Of a stretch of DNA of 64,000 nucleotides, positions 37,832 to 46,351 are shown in pieces. Location: assembly GCF_943193175.1 (NCBI RefSeq), contig NZ_CALPDF010000004.1, positions 124,001-188,000 on the forward strand, written 5' to 3'. The translations under genes were made by a program, and so were the position numbers. The notes beneath the pieces were generated by a model. It ran no database searches. It worked only from the letters and a program-made list of their open reading frames with translations, and was not told where the DNA came from. This stretch comes from Neobacillus muris (GTDB lineage Bacteria; Bacillota; Bacilli; Bacillales; Cytobacillaceae). The number at the start of each line of letters is the position of its first letter. Position 1 is the first letter of the stretch.

Positions 37832-39148
37832 TTAAGCATTTGTTTTTAAGGAGGACAAACCAGTCGCCGCTTCGATCGCTTGCTCTAAATCTTCGATCAA
37901 ATCCTCGGCATTCTCTATTCCAATCGATAACCGGATTAAATCCTCGGAAACACCGGCCGCTTTCAGGCCTTCCGCATCCAATTGCTGATGAGTGGTGCTT
38001 GCAGGGTGAATGATTAAGCTCTTGGCGTCGCCCACATTGGCCACATGCGCCCATAAGGTAAGCGAATTAATCAGTTTGGCTCCAGCTTCTTTTCCGCCCT
38101 TGATGCCAAATACAACCATGGAGCCGGCCCCTTTAGGCAAGTATTTTTCCGCTAATTCGCTGTCAGGATGCGATGGATGTCCCGGATAGGAAACCCAGTT
38201 GACGGCAGGGTGATTTACTAGGTATTCTACCAGCTGTTTGGTATTGGCCACATGCTCCTTCATCCGCACATGAAGGGTCTCCAGCCCAAGGGTGAACAAG
38301 AAAGCATTTTGCGGACTTAAAGCCGGTCCAAAGTCGCGCAATAATTGGACACGTGCTTTGACAATATAGGCCGCTGCCCCTAATGCTTCAGCATATACAA
38401 GGCCATGATAGCTGTCATCCGGAGTGGTGAAGCCCGGGAATCTCGGGGAATTCCAATCGAATTTTCCGCCGTCGACAATGATGCCGCCAGTGGTTGTGCC
38501 ATTTCCTAACAGCCATTTCGTTGCAGAATGGACCACAATATCCGCTCCATACTCAATGGGTCTGCACAGGTATGGAGTAGCGAAAGTATTGTCGATGATC
38601 AGCGGTACACCAGCCTCATGAGCAATTTCCGCTACTTTTTCAATATCCAGGATACGCAGGCTCGGGTTTCCGATCGTTTCTGCAAAAACTGCTTTTGTTT
38701 TATCCGTAATGGCTTCGCGAAAGTTTTCTGGATTTTCACCGTCTACAAATTTCACGCTTATTCCATATTTAGGCAGGGTCACAGCAAATAAATTATAAGT
38801 GCCGCCATACAGATTTGCAGCTGAGACAATCTCATCCCCCGCTTCTGCAATATTGAGAATCGCTAATGTTATCGCCGCCATTCCGCTAGCGACTGCAAGT
38901 GCTCCGACACCGCCCTCTAACAGAGCTACGCGATCTTCAAAAACGGTGGTGGTTGGATTATGAATCCGAGTGTATATGTAACCAGGCTCTGCCAAACTGA
39001 AGAGGTTAGCGGCATGTTCTGTATTTTTGAATTGGTAGGCATTGTTCTGATAAATGGGAACAGCCCTCGCTCCCGTAACTGGATCTGGTGACAATCCTCC
39101 ATGGACACTAAGTGTTTCAAACCGATATTGTTTCTCCTTTTCTCCCAC
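37832..39148 (-). CDS. metY: O-acetylhomoserine sulfhydrylase (MetY family)
   Basis: A 438-residue PLP enzyme that makes homocysteine from O-acetyl-L-homoserine and sulfide (or methionine from methanethiol). The PLP lysine is in [13 protein letters not shown]. Other conserved parts are [42 protein letters not shown] and the C-terminal [14 protein letters not shown]. The start is the GTG at 39148 after GAGGAG; the longer frame would begin in the riboswitch terminator. Control is by its own S-box upstream. A cystathionine gamma-synthase role is less likely because the family signature is that of MetY. Confidence 0.93.
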   Translation of the reverse strand: MGEKEKQYRFETLSVHGGLSPDPVTGARAVPIYQNNAYQFKNTEHAANLFSLAEPGYIYTRIHNPTTTVFEDRVALLEGGVGALAVASGMAAITLAILNIAEAGDEIVSAANLYGGTYNLFAVTLPKYGISVKFVDGENPENFREAITDKTKAVFAETIGNPSLRILDIEKVAEIAHEAGVPLIIDNTFATPYLCRPIEYGADIVVHSATKWLLGNGTTTGGIIVDGGKFDWNSPRFPGFTTPDDSYHGLVYAEALGAAAYIVKARVQLLRDFGPALSPQNAFLFTLGLETLHVRMKEHVANTKQLVEYLVNHPAVNWVSYPGHPSHPDSELAEKYLPKGAGSMVVFGIKGGKEAGAKLINSLTLWAHVANVGDAKSLIIHPASTTHQQLDAEGLKAAGVSEDLIRLSIGIENAEDLIEDLEQAIEAATGLSSLKTNA

Positions 39149-39187
39149 AATTCTCGCTCCTCGCCATTTATTTTTATAAAAAAACAA

Positions 39188-39212
39188 CCCCCGCTTCATT
39201 AAGAAGAGGGGG
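39188..39212 (-). terminator. S-box terminator hairpin of metY
   Basis: Minus-strand CCCCCTCTTC pairs with GAAGCGGGGG (one mismatch), followed by TTGTTTT. It lies 40 bases before the metY start. Confidence 0.85.
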
Positions 39213-39217
39213 CTCTC

Positions 39218-39319
39218 TTCTTATCTTTCAGAGCAAGTGCTCTGCTGGAATTGGCACCGTGTATTATACCGGTTGCCGGGCATCGCTGGGCCAGGTCCCT
39301 CCGCCGCTCTTGATAAGAA
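39218..39319 (-). promoter_or_regulatory. SAM-I (S-box) riboswitch upstream of metY
   Basis: A second S-adenosylmethionine aptamer. P1 pairs TTCTTATC (39312-39319) with GATAAGAA (39218-39225). The core GGCGGAGGGACCTGGCCC, ATGCCCGGCAACCGG and GGTGCCAATTCCAGC is intact and the P4 arm is CAGAGCACTTGCTCTG. The terminator at 39188-39212 completes an OFF switch. Confidence 0.95.
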
Positions 39320-39359
39320 TTGGTATAGTAATGTCGAAATCTCTTGAATGTTTAAAATT

Positions 39360-39388
39360 ATCTTACATGATGTTTAATTCCGAGTCAA
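39360..39388 (-). promoter_or_regulatory. Sigma-A promoter of the metY leader
   Basis: Minus strand TTGACT (-35, 39383-39388), 17 bases, TAAGAT (-10, 39360-39365). Transcription would start about 35 bases before the S-box aptamer. Confidence 0.75.
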
Positions 39389-39397
39389 TACCTATGA

Positions 39398-39751
39398 TTA
39401 AATTATTTTAGCGAGCTGCGGGTCTGCTTTTACTAAATAAAACAGTGATTCAAGCTTGAGAATTGTGCGCAAGGGGGCAGTCACTTTCAATGCGCCGTTT
39501 TTTTGCATTATCCGCAGTTTTTCTTTTCCTTCCAGCATGAGCTTGATGGCTTGCCAACTGCCTGTAATCGTAGCGTTCGGCATTTGTGCAGCTTTGTCAT
39601 TGACCGTATAAATTTCCCCGCCTTTTATCCCCAGCACAGTTGATTGCTGCTCGCTGTTCAGGCTAAACAACAACTCCTCATTATCAATCAAGGGCAGAAT
39701 ATCTTCCCGCTCCCGTACAGCTGTTAAAAAAGTATTTATGGCCTCCCACAT
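39398..39751 (-). CDS. SCP2 sterol-transfer-domain protein (YusD-like)
   Basis: A 117-residue protein resembling the SCP2 fold: VLGIKGGEIYTVNDKAAQMPNATITGSWQAIKLMLEGKEKLRIMQ, then a KVTAPLRTILKLESLF helix. SCP2 domains bind lipids or other hydrophobic ligands. In B. subtilis a yusD gene lies in this neighbourhood, and the assignment is from that position plus the fold, so the symbol is withheld. I chose the ATG at 39751 (MWEAINTF) because GGAG lies eight bases upstream; the frame remains open for 14 more residues. Confidence 0.65.
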   Translation of the reverse strand: MWEAINTFLTAVREREDILPLIDNEELLFSLNSEQQSTVLGIKGGEIYTVNDKAAQMPNATITGSWQAIKLMLEGKEKLRIMQKNGALKVTAPLRTILKLESLFYLVKADPQLAKII

Positions 39752-39952
39752 CATCACCACTCCGATCTCGTCTATATCATTACTATTCAGCAATAAATGA
39801 GGAATTCCTTTCAGAAAGACTCGACAATTAGCGGAGCATCATCGGTGAATCATGTCGGATTCAGAAAAAATTCATATTTTTATCGGGGAATTTTGCAGCT
39901 ATTCAGTACAATGAATATAGGCTTTTGATTACAATTGCAAAGGATGTGGAAT

Positions 39953-40870
39953 ATGGAGACATTGATAAAGACCCGGACTCTGCCTAAAGAATTAAGGTTA
40001 CTCCGTTTGCTAGCAGCACGGATGGCTTTGCCAGAAAAAGACCATAAGCGTTATGTGAATTTGGAGAAAGGTTATGAGGGAGAGATTTTGTTTGATGCAA
40101 GGGCAGAGGTTCTTGCCAAAGATCGGTTGATTTTAAACGATTTGCTGCTGGAAACAAACAATACTTCGTTTCAAATGGATTCAGCCTTTATTTCTCAAGG
40201 GACAATTTCCCTTTACGAAGTGAAAAATTATGAGGGAGAGTATTTGTATGACCCCGAATCGGACAAATTCACCTCACAATATGCTAACAATATTACGAAT
40301 CCCCTTCATCAAGCCGACCGATGTGATATTTTGCTCCGACAGTTGCTGCACAGTAAAGGATATAATGTGCCTATCGTTTACAAGGTGATTTTTATTAACC
40401 TTGAATTTACGCTTTATCTTCCGAAGCCACACAAATCAATTATCCTCCCAACCCAGGTGAACCCCTATATCCGCAGGCTTGCTGCAACTCCTGCTAAGTT
40501 AACTCCTAATGATAAAAAACTGGCTAACTTATTGGTGTCTCTTCATAAAGAAGATGATCCTTATCCTCGCCTGCCCTCTTATGATTTTTCGCAATTGAAA
40601 AAAGGTGTAGGTTGTTGTTCCTGTCTGTCGTTGGATGTGATCGTAAATGATCGGTACTGTATTTGTTTGAAGTGCGGCCGCAAAGAAGGGTTAGATGAGG
40701 CCGTTTTGAGGAGTGTGGAGGAGTTTAGGCTGCTGTTCCCTCATATAAAGATTACTACGAATGTGGTGTATGAGTGGTGCGGCGGTGGAATTCATAAAAG
40801 AAAAATTAACAGGGTATTAAGAGAAAAATATACGATGGCTGGTTACGGAAGGTATTCTTTTTATGTTTAG
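39953..40870 (+). CDS. NERD-domain (nuclease-related) protein with zinc ribbon
   Basis: A 305-residue protein. Residues about 35-150 form a NERD domain, a restriction-endonuclease-like fold predicted to cut nucleic acid: KGYEGEILFDAR (40-50), Asp76 in FQMDSAFIS and the E-x-K element Glu89, Lys91 in YEVKNYEGEY. A cysteine-rich segment at 221-241 (CCSC ... CICLKCG) looks like a zinc ribbon, and a C-terminal basic region (GGGIHKRKINRVLREKY, 277-293) resembles a small winged helix. No transmembrane segment is seen. The start is the ATG at 39953, after AAAGG. It is the only plus-strand gene in this stretch and is flanked by a 1.6-kb tandem repeat, 13 bases past its stop. Biological role unknown; NERD proteins occur singly in many Bacillus genomes. 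Confidence 0.85.
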   Translation: METLIKTRTLPKELRLLRLLAARMALPEKDHKRYVNLEKGYEGEILFDARAEVLAKDRLILNDLLLETNNTSFQMDSAFISQGTISLYEVKNYEGEYLYDPESDKFTSQYANNITNPLHQADRCDILLRQLLHSKGYNVPIVYKVIFINLEFTLYLPKPHKSIILPTQVNPYIRRLAATPAKLTPNDKKLANLLVSLHKEDDPYPRLPSYDFSQLKKGVGCCSCLSLDVIVNDRYCICLKCGRKEGLDEAVLRSVEEFRLLFPHIKITTNVVYEWCGGGIHKRKINRVLREKYTMAGYGRYSFYV

Positions 40871-40883
40871 GAAGTTGGTCAAA

Positions 40884-42507
40884 TCATAGCGACAAATATT
40901 TGGGCTCCTTCACTGGTTTTGGCGCCTTGACCCTTTCATGACGACAAATATTTGGGCTCCTTCACCGGTTTTGGCGCCTTGACCCTTTCATGACGACAAA
41001 TATTTGGGCTCCTTCACTGGTTTTGGCGCCTTGAGCCTTTCATGACGACAAATACTTGGGCTCCCTCACCGGTTTTGGCGCCTTGACCCTTTCATGACGA
41101 CAAATACTTGACTCCCCCCACCGGTTTTGGCGCCTTAACCCTTTCATGACGACAAATATTTGGGCTCCTTCACTGGTTTTGGCGCCTTAGCCCGTTCATG
41201 GCGACAAATACTTGACTGCACCCACCGGTTTTGGCGCCTTGACCCTTTCATGACGACAAATATTTGGGCTCCTTCACTGGTTTTGGCGCCTTGACCCTTT
41301 CATGACGACAAATACTTGACTCCCCCCACCGGTTTTGGCGCCTTAACCCTTTCATGACGACAAATATTTGGGCTCCTTCACTGGTTTTGGCGCCTTAGCC
41401 CGTTCATGGCGACAAATACTTGACTGCACCCACCGGTTTTGGCGCCTTGACCCTTTCATGACGACAAATATTTGGGCTCCTTCACTGGTTTTGGCGCCTT
41501 GACCCTTTCATGACGACAAATACTTGACTCCCCCCACCGGTTTTGGCGCCTTAACCCTTTCATGGCGACAAATATTTGGGGCACACTCACCGGTTTTGGC
41601 GCCTTGACCCCTTCATGACGACAAATACTTGACTGCACCCACCGGTTTTGGCGCCTTAGCCCGTTCATGGCGACAAATACTTGACTGCACCCACCAGTTT
41701 TGGCGCCTTGACCCTTTCATGACGACAAATATTTGGGCTCCTTCACTGGTTTTGGCGCCTTGACCCTTTCATGACGACAAATACTTGACTGCACCCACCG
41801 GTTTTGGCGCCTTGGCCCTTTCATGGCGACAAATATTTGGACTCCTTCACTGGTTTTGGCGCCTTGACCCTTTCATGACGACAAATACTTGACTGCACTC
41901 ACCGGTTTTGGCGCCTTGACCCTTTCATGACGACAAATATTTGGGCTCCTTCACCGGTTTTGGCGCCTTGACCCCTTCATTGACGACAAATACTTGACTG
42001 CACCCACCGGTTTTGGCGCCTTGACCCTTTCATGGCGACAAATATTTGGGCTCCTTCACCGGTTTTGGCGCCTTGACCCCTTCATGACGACAAATACTTG
42101 ACTGCACTCACTGGTTTTGGCGCCTTGACCCTTTCATGACGACAAATACTTGACTGCACTCACTGGTTTTGGCGCCTTGACCCTTTCATGACGACAAATA
42201 CTTGACTGCACTCACTGGTTTTGGCGCCTTGACCCCTTCATGACGACAAATGCTTGACTGCACCCACTGGTTTTGGCGCCTTAACCCTTTCATGACGACA
42301 AATATTTGGGCTCCTTCACTGGTTTTGGCGCCTTAGCCCGTTCATGGCGACAAATACTTGGCTGCACTCACCGGTTTTGGCGCCTTAACCCTTTCATGGC
42401 GACAAATATTTGGGCTCCTTCACCGGTTTTGGCGCCTTGACCCCTTCATGACGACAAATACTTGACTGCACCCACCTGTTTTGGCGCCTTAACCCTTTCA
42501 TGACGAC
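40884..42507. repeat. Array of thirty-one 52-bp tandem repeats
   Basis: Units start (at GACAAAT) at 40891, 40943, 40995 and so on every 52 bases to 42453. Two units, those starting at 41567 and 41932, are 53 bases long. Each has a constant part (GACAAATA, TTG, then CGGTTTTGGCGCCTT, ACCC, TTCATG) and a variable 12-base window that falls mostly into two classes: GGCTCCTTCAC and ACTGCACCCAC, with ACTCCCCCCAC as a third form. The constant part contains the near-palindrome GGTTTTGGC-GCCTTGACC. With 52-bp spacing and a 12-base variable window it is not CRISPR. No tRNA, IS or protein-coding pattern explains it. The unit length is not a multiple of three, so reading frames shift and stop at each unit. 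Confidence 0.95.
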
Positions 42508-42550
42508 ATTTCTATAGGCATTTATCTTACTTTTGTCCTAGTGAAATAAC

Positions 42551-42580
42551 AAAAGCAGGCGCCCATCGGCACCTGCTTTT
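42551..42580 (-). terminator. Terminator of yusE
   Basis: Minus-strand AAAAGCAGGTGC pairs with GCGCCTGCTTTT (one G-T pair), followed by GTTATTT. It overlaps the yusE stop. Confidence 0.85.
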
Positions 42581-42890
42581 ATGAATTCAAATTTAGCTTT
42601 ATTTTTTCTAACAAATAAGGAATGGAATGAAATGCGTATAGCGTTTCAATGAGCTCGCCATTATTCACAAACAGCAGGCAGGGCACACTTTCAATCTTGA
42701 ATTGCTCCGCCAAATCCGGGTAATAATTTAAATTCATCTTCCCCATTTCAATATCGACCAATTCCTCAATGACCCGAAGCATCTTTCCTGCTAACTGGCA
42801 AGTCCCGCACATAGGAGTATAAAAATAAACCACCCCCGTCGCGCTGCCCTCGAGAAACAAAGCTAAATTACTTCGATTCCATTCATCCAT
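42579..42890 (-). CDS. yusE: Thioredoxin-like protein YusE
   Basis: A 103-residue thioredoxin-fold protein with the redox motif CGTC (VYFYTPMCGTCQLA, Cys28 and Cys31) and the cis-proline loop IESVPCLLFVNNGE. A third cysteine follows the cis-Pro, which is unusual for housekeeping thioredoxin. The redox motif differs from CGPC, so its substrate is probably specialised. Starts 3 bases after yusF ends, so cotranscription is likely. Confidence 0.85.
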   Translation of the reverse strand: MDEWNRSNLALFLEGSATGVVYFYTPMCGTCQLAGKMLRVIEELVDIEMGKMNLNYYPDLAEQFKIESVPCLLFVNNGELIETLYAFHSIPYLLEKIKLNLNS

Positions 42891-42893
42891 ACA

Positions 42894-43253
42894 TCAAGAT
42901 CCCATTTCTAAATATTCCTTATGGACATCAATATTCGCGCCCAACAAAACAGTCGCCAGATGCTGTACCGGAGCCGTTGCCACCTCACGATACATCCGGT
43001 CAATATATAAATGCTCCGCATTCGGGAACTCCCGTTTAAACAACTTGCGGAGCTTTTCACCAGATTCATCTGCATCCACCAGTATATATAAATCCTTGTC
43101 CTCCAAGAGCTCAATCCACTCATCTAGCTTAGAATGGCTAATCGTCCCGTTCGTGCAGATAATTTCCAATGGCTCTTTAATAATACTCATAACCTTATTT
43201 TTATCTGATTTTCCTTCGACAATAAGAACTTTGTCAACATACGCATCATTCAT
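42894..43253 (-). CDS. yusF: Toprim-domain protein YusF (RNase M5-like)
   Basis: A 119-residue stand-alone Toprim domain like the N-terminal half of RNase M5. The catalytic Glu is in VLIVEGKSDKN and the DxD motif in ILVDADESGEKLRKLF. Small Toprim proteins act in nucleic acid cutting or nucleotidyl transfer. I set the start at the ATG at 43253 with CAGGTG upstream; the GTG and ATG a few codons earlier lie on this site. Next to yusE. Confidence 0.85.
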   Translation of the reverse strand: MNDAYVDKVLIVEGKSDKNKVMSIIKEPLEIICTNGTISHSKLDEWIELLEDKDLYILVDADESGEKLRKLFKREFPNAEHLYIDRMYREVATAPVQHLATVLLGANIDVHKEYLEMGS

Positions 43254-43510
43254 TTCCATCACCTGTAATAGAAGTGGTTTACTGTTAACATATTCGAAAG
43301 GTCTATTATCGTGTGCTTTCTTCTAAGTATGTTAACTATATCATTATTGTCATGTTAAAAAATAGGATTTTGCTCAGATTAGCAATAATTATTCAGTGGC
43401 ACCAGCCGCCATCACCACTTTTTCCACCTTCCTAAAAGCTTCGTTATATTTAGGTTTCCCATAATAACAGAAGAAAACGTGGAAATAAAAGGCTGGTAAC
43501 CGCTGAAACA
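43254..43510. other. Gap between yusF and gcvH
   Basis: Roughly 260 bases without a gene that I can support. B. subtilis has yusG here, and its DUF2553-type sequence is not visible. On the minus strand, 43394-43525 stays open but lacks an ATG and a ribosome site; its C-terminal residues read YGKPKYNEAFRKVEKVV, which may be a relic or chance. Confidence 0.45.
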
Positions 43511-43536
43511 GAAAGAGCACCCGAAATCAGGTGCTC
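43511..43536 (-). terminator. Terminator of gcvH
   Basis: The minus-strand stem GAGCACC / GGTGCTC with a short loop is followed by TTTCTG. It sits 14 bases past the gcvH stop. Confidence 0.75.
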
Positions 43537-43549
43537 CTACAAATGAATA

Positions 43550-43933
43550 TTAGTCTTCCTTAATCATAGCCTCATATTTTTCTGGTGTTAGCAGCTCGTC
43601 AATCTCACTGTTGTTAGCCGGTTCTACGACAATCATCCATGCTTTTTCATATGGGGATTCATTGACAAATTCTGGGCTGTCATTTAACTCTTCGTTCACT
43701 TCCACAACCTTGCCGCTGATTGGAGCATAGAGCTCGGAAACCGTTTTAACCGACTCAACGCTTCCAAATGGTTCATTAGCTGCAAGCTCAGTGCCTACCT
43801 CAGGAAGCTCCACGAATACGATATCACCTAATTCATGCTGCGCGAAATCGGTAATGCCAATACGGACGCGGCTGCCTTCAACTCTTACCCATTCATGTTC
43901 TTCAGAATAACGTAAATCTTTTGGTGTAGCCAT
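43550..43933 (-). CDS. gcvH: Glycine cleavage system H protein
   Basis: The 127-residue lipoyl carrier of the glycine cleavage complex, which shuttles methylamine between GcvP and GcvT. The lipoyl lysine is Lys63 in [16 protein letters not shown], in the standard position. It is also a source of lipoyl groups for relay to other enzymes in Bacillus. GGAGGG precedes the ATG. The other gcv genes are not in this window. Confidence 0.97.
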   Translation of the reverse strand: MATPKDLRYSEEHEWVRVEGSRVRIGITDFAQHELGDIVFVELPEVGTELAANEPFGSVESVKTVSELYAPISGKVVEVNEELNDSPEFVNESPYEKAWMIVVEPANNSEIDELLTPEKYEAMIKED

Positions 43934-43997
43934 TGGATAATCCCTCCATTATAAAATCAATTGATCGATATACATCGATTTCAAATAAAAACATCGT

Positions 43998-44357
43998 TTA
44001 TTGTAACCAGACTTTCTCAAAGTCTTCTTCCTTAAAACCTACCGTGACCCGGTTCCCATCGGTTACGATTGGTCTTTTGATTAACATCCCGTCAGAAGCA
44101 AGAAGATCAAGCAATTCATCCTCAGAAGCGGTCTTCAATTTGTCTTTTATGCCTAATTCACGGTATTTTAAACCGCTTGTATTAAAAAACTTTTTCAATT
44201 CCAGTCCGCTTTTTTGATAGAGCTTTTTTAACTCGTCTCGGGATGGCGGATTCTCCACAATATGTATCGCCTCAAAAGGCAATTGATGCCCCTCTAGCCA
44301 TTTTTTAGCATTTCGGCATGTACTGCATTTTGGGTACCAGTAAAACGTAAGAGACAT
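43998..44357 (-). CDS. yusI: ArsC/Spx-family protein YusI
   Basis: A 119-residue thioredoxin-fold protein of the ArsC/Spx family. The redox pair is CSTC (Cys11 and Cys14, WYPKCSTCRNAKKWL), and LIKRPIVTDGNRVTVGF is the conserved C-terminal half containing the family arginine. It is short for Spx and lacks its RNAP-binding pattern in obvious form, so the arsenate-reductase-like (YusI/YffB) group fits better. Start ATG at 44357 after AAAGGCGG. Confidence 0.85.
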   Translation of the reverse strand: MSLTFYWYPKCSTCRNAKKWLEGHQLPFEAIHIVENPPSRDELKKLYQKSGLELKKFFNTSGLKYRELGIKDKLKTASEDELLDLLASDGMLIKRPIVTDGNRVTVGFKEEDFEKVWLQ

Positions 44358-44464
44358 TTCGTTCACCGCCTTTTACCTTATTTCTCCTGCAACATTAAAA
44401 TCTTACCATAATCATTCATAAATTCCTAATGAACAAAGCAAGATTTTCCATTATTTTTCGACAT

Positions 44465-44503
44465 AAAAAAATTAGATCCCTTTCTCATTGGAAAGGGATC
44501 TAA
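44465..44503 (-). terminator. Terminator of the fad operon
   Basis: A 12-bp perfect stem (TTAGATCCCTTT / AAAGGGATCTAA) with an 8-base loop is followed by T-rich sequence on the minus strand. Just after fadE. Confidence 0.92.
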
Positions 44504-44508
44504 AATGA

Positions 44509-46290
44509 TTAAACAACGTAGCGTTCAGCTTCGATTAGCACATCCGCAGCTTCCCGTTTTTTCGCAATCACATTGATTGGGGTGTGGCGGGTAAACTTCC
44601 GCAGTGAAGTCAGCATCATTCTTAAGGTGTCGCCTTGCTCCACTGCTACTAATGATTCTTTCGCAATCGCTTCAATATTATTGAAAGCCTCTTGGCAGAA
44701 AATCTGGGTATAAAGCAGCTTTTGCTTGCTCTTCTCCACGCCCTCTTTGGCAATTGCTTTTTCAGTCCGCAATACAACAGACTCCATTGCATAGACATAG
44801 GATGTAATGTCGGCGATGTTTGCTAAGATTTCTTGCTCCTGCTCCAGCTTTTTGCCATATTTTTGGGCGGCAAGGCCGGCTGCAAGCAAGGTGATTTTCT
44901 TTGCATTCCGAAGCAGGTATTTTTCTTGAGCAAGCGGCTCATCCCCTGGCTCTTCCGGCATCATCATCATCAGTTCTTCTTGTAAAGCCATGGCTTTTTG
45001 GAATAGCGGCAGCTCCCCTTTTAACGCTTTTTTCACAAGTGTGCCTGGAACAAGGAGACGGTTAATTTCGTTTGTTCCTTCAAAAATACGCTGGATCCGA
45101 GCATCACGGTACGCCCTTTCAATCGGATACTCCTGCATGAATCCATAACCGCCATGAATTTGCACGCCCTCGTCCACAACATGGGCTAATACTTCACTGG
45201 CAAAGAATTTATTCAGTGAGCATTCGATTGCATATTCAGCAATGGAATTTGCCAGCTTTTTAATGTCCTTTGTTTCTTCAGGGGATAGTTTTCCTTGGTT
45301 TTCTTCATATAAACCAATCGTACGGTAAACAGAGCTTTCAGCGGCATAAATTTCCGATGCCAGTGTACCGAATTTTTCTTTTGTTAAATTGAATTGCGAA
45401 ATCGGCGTTTTGAATTGCTGACGGCCGTTGGCATATTTAATGGTCATTTCCAAAGCTTTTTTAGAACCGCCCACAGCACCAACAGCCAGCTTATAGCGGC
45501 CGATATTTAAGATGTTAAACGCAATCACGTGGCCTCTGCCGATTTCACCCAATAGATTTTCTACAGGAACCGGTACATCTTCTAAAATGAGTGTGCGAGT
45601 AGAGGAGCTTTTAATCCCCATTTTCTTCTCCTCGGCACCAGTAGATACCCCTGGAAGATCACGGTCCACAATGAATGCGGTAAATTGTTCGCCGTCAATT
45701 TTCGCATATACTACAAATACATCCGCAAAGCCGGCATTGGTAATCCATTGCTTTTCCCCATTGAGAATATAGTGAGTGCCTTCAGCATTTAGTTTTGCTG
45801 TAGTTCTGGCACCAAGGGCATCTGAACCGGATCCTGGCTCTGTCAGCGCATAAGCTGCTAATTTTTCGCCAGAAGCAAGCTTTGGCAGGTAACGTTTCTT
45901 TTGGTCTTCATTACCAAAAAGGACGATTGGCAAGGAGCCGATTCCAACGTGCGCTCCGTGGGAAAGGGCAAAACCTCCGCCTCCAGACATTGCTTCTGTG
46001 ATAAGAGAAGATGTAACTTTATCCAAGCCCAATCCTTCATATTCCTCTGGAACGTCGGCTGCCAACAGGCCAAGTTCACCAGCTTCTTTTAATAGTTTTA
46101 CGGTAATGTCAAACTCATGGTTTTCCAATTTTTCAAGTACCGGCTGTACCTCTTTTTCCACAAAATCCACAGCCGTTTTGGCAATCATTAAATGCTCTTC
46201 GGTGAAATCCTCTGGAGTAAACAGCTGATCGTAAGTAATATCTTCCACTAAAAAGCTTCCGCCTTTGACAATCTTTTTTGTTTCTGTCAT
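44509..46290 (-). CDS. fadE: Acyl-CoA dehydrogenase FadE (YusJ)
   Basis: A 593-residue FAD-dependent acyl-CoA dehydrogenase that starts each beta-oxidation round by forming trans-2-enoyl-CoA. Conserved parts include YALTEPGSGSDALGARTTA, QWITNAGFADVFVVYAK, and GGYGFMQEYPIERAYRDARIQRIFEGTNEINR with the signature arginine and the catalytic glutamate near FEGTNE. It has an extra C-terminal helical domain (about 450-593) usual for the YusJ group. Last gene of fadN-fadA-fadE, with a hairpin between it and fadA. Confidence 0.94.
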   Translation of the reverse strand: MTETKKIVKGGSFLVEDITYDQLFTPEDFTEEHLMIAKTAVDFVEKEVQPVLEKLENHEFDITVKLLKEAGELGLLAADVPEEYEGLGLDKVTSSLITEAMSGGGGFALSHGAHVGIGSLPIVLFGNEDQKKRYLPKLASGEKLAAYALTEPGSGSDALGARTTAKLNAEGTHYILNGEKQWITNAGFADVFVVYAKIDGEQFTAFIVDRDLPGVSTGAEEKKMGIKSSSTRTLILEDVPVPVENLLGEIGRGHVIAFNILNIGRYKLAVGAVGGSKKALEMTIKYANGRQQFKTPISQFNLTKEKFGTLASEIYAAESSVYRTIGLYEENQGKLSPEETKDIKKLANSIAEYAIECSLNKFFASEVLAHVVDEGVQIHGGYGFMQEYPIERAYRDARIQRIFEGTNEINRLLVPGTLVKKALKGELPLFQKAMALQEELMMMMPEEPGDEPLAQEKYLLRNAKKITLLAAGLAAQKYGKKLEQEQEILANIADITSYVYAMESVVLRTEKAIAKEGVEKSKQKLLYTQIFCQEAFNNIEAIAKESLVAVEQGDTLRMMLTSLRKFTRHTPINVIAKKREAADVLIEAERYVV

Positions 46291-46322
46291 ATAAAAGTCC
46301 CTCCTAATTTTTTAAAAAATCA

Positions 46323-46342
46323 GGGGCTCCCCGGGGAACCCC
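46323..46342 (-). terminator. Internal hairpin between fadA and fadE
   Basis: GGGGTTCCCC folds onto GGGGAGCCCC as a near-perfect inverted repeat and is followed by TGATTTTTTAAAAAA on the minus strand. It resembles an intrinsic terminator inside the operon and might attenuate fadE relative to fadNA or protect the upstream RNA. Confidence 0.65.
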
Positions 46343-46351
46343 CGTTATGGT

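Noticed and set aside
39953..40870. Type II restriction enzyme with a methylase partner
   Set aside because: There is no methyltransferase gene in the neighbourhood, and the fold pattern is NERD and not a dedicated restriction enzyme.
41456..41668. A 70-residue protein reading through the 52-bp repeats
   Set aside because: The unit length is not a multiple of three, the frame exists only because of local base changes, and no ribosome site precedes it.
40884..42507. CRISPR array
   Set aside because: The variable windows are only about 12 bases and fall into a few repeated classes, the unit is 52 bases with a long constant part, and no cas genes are near.
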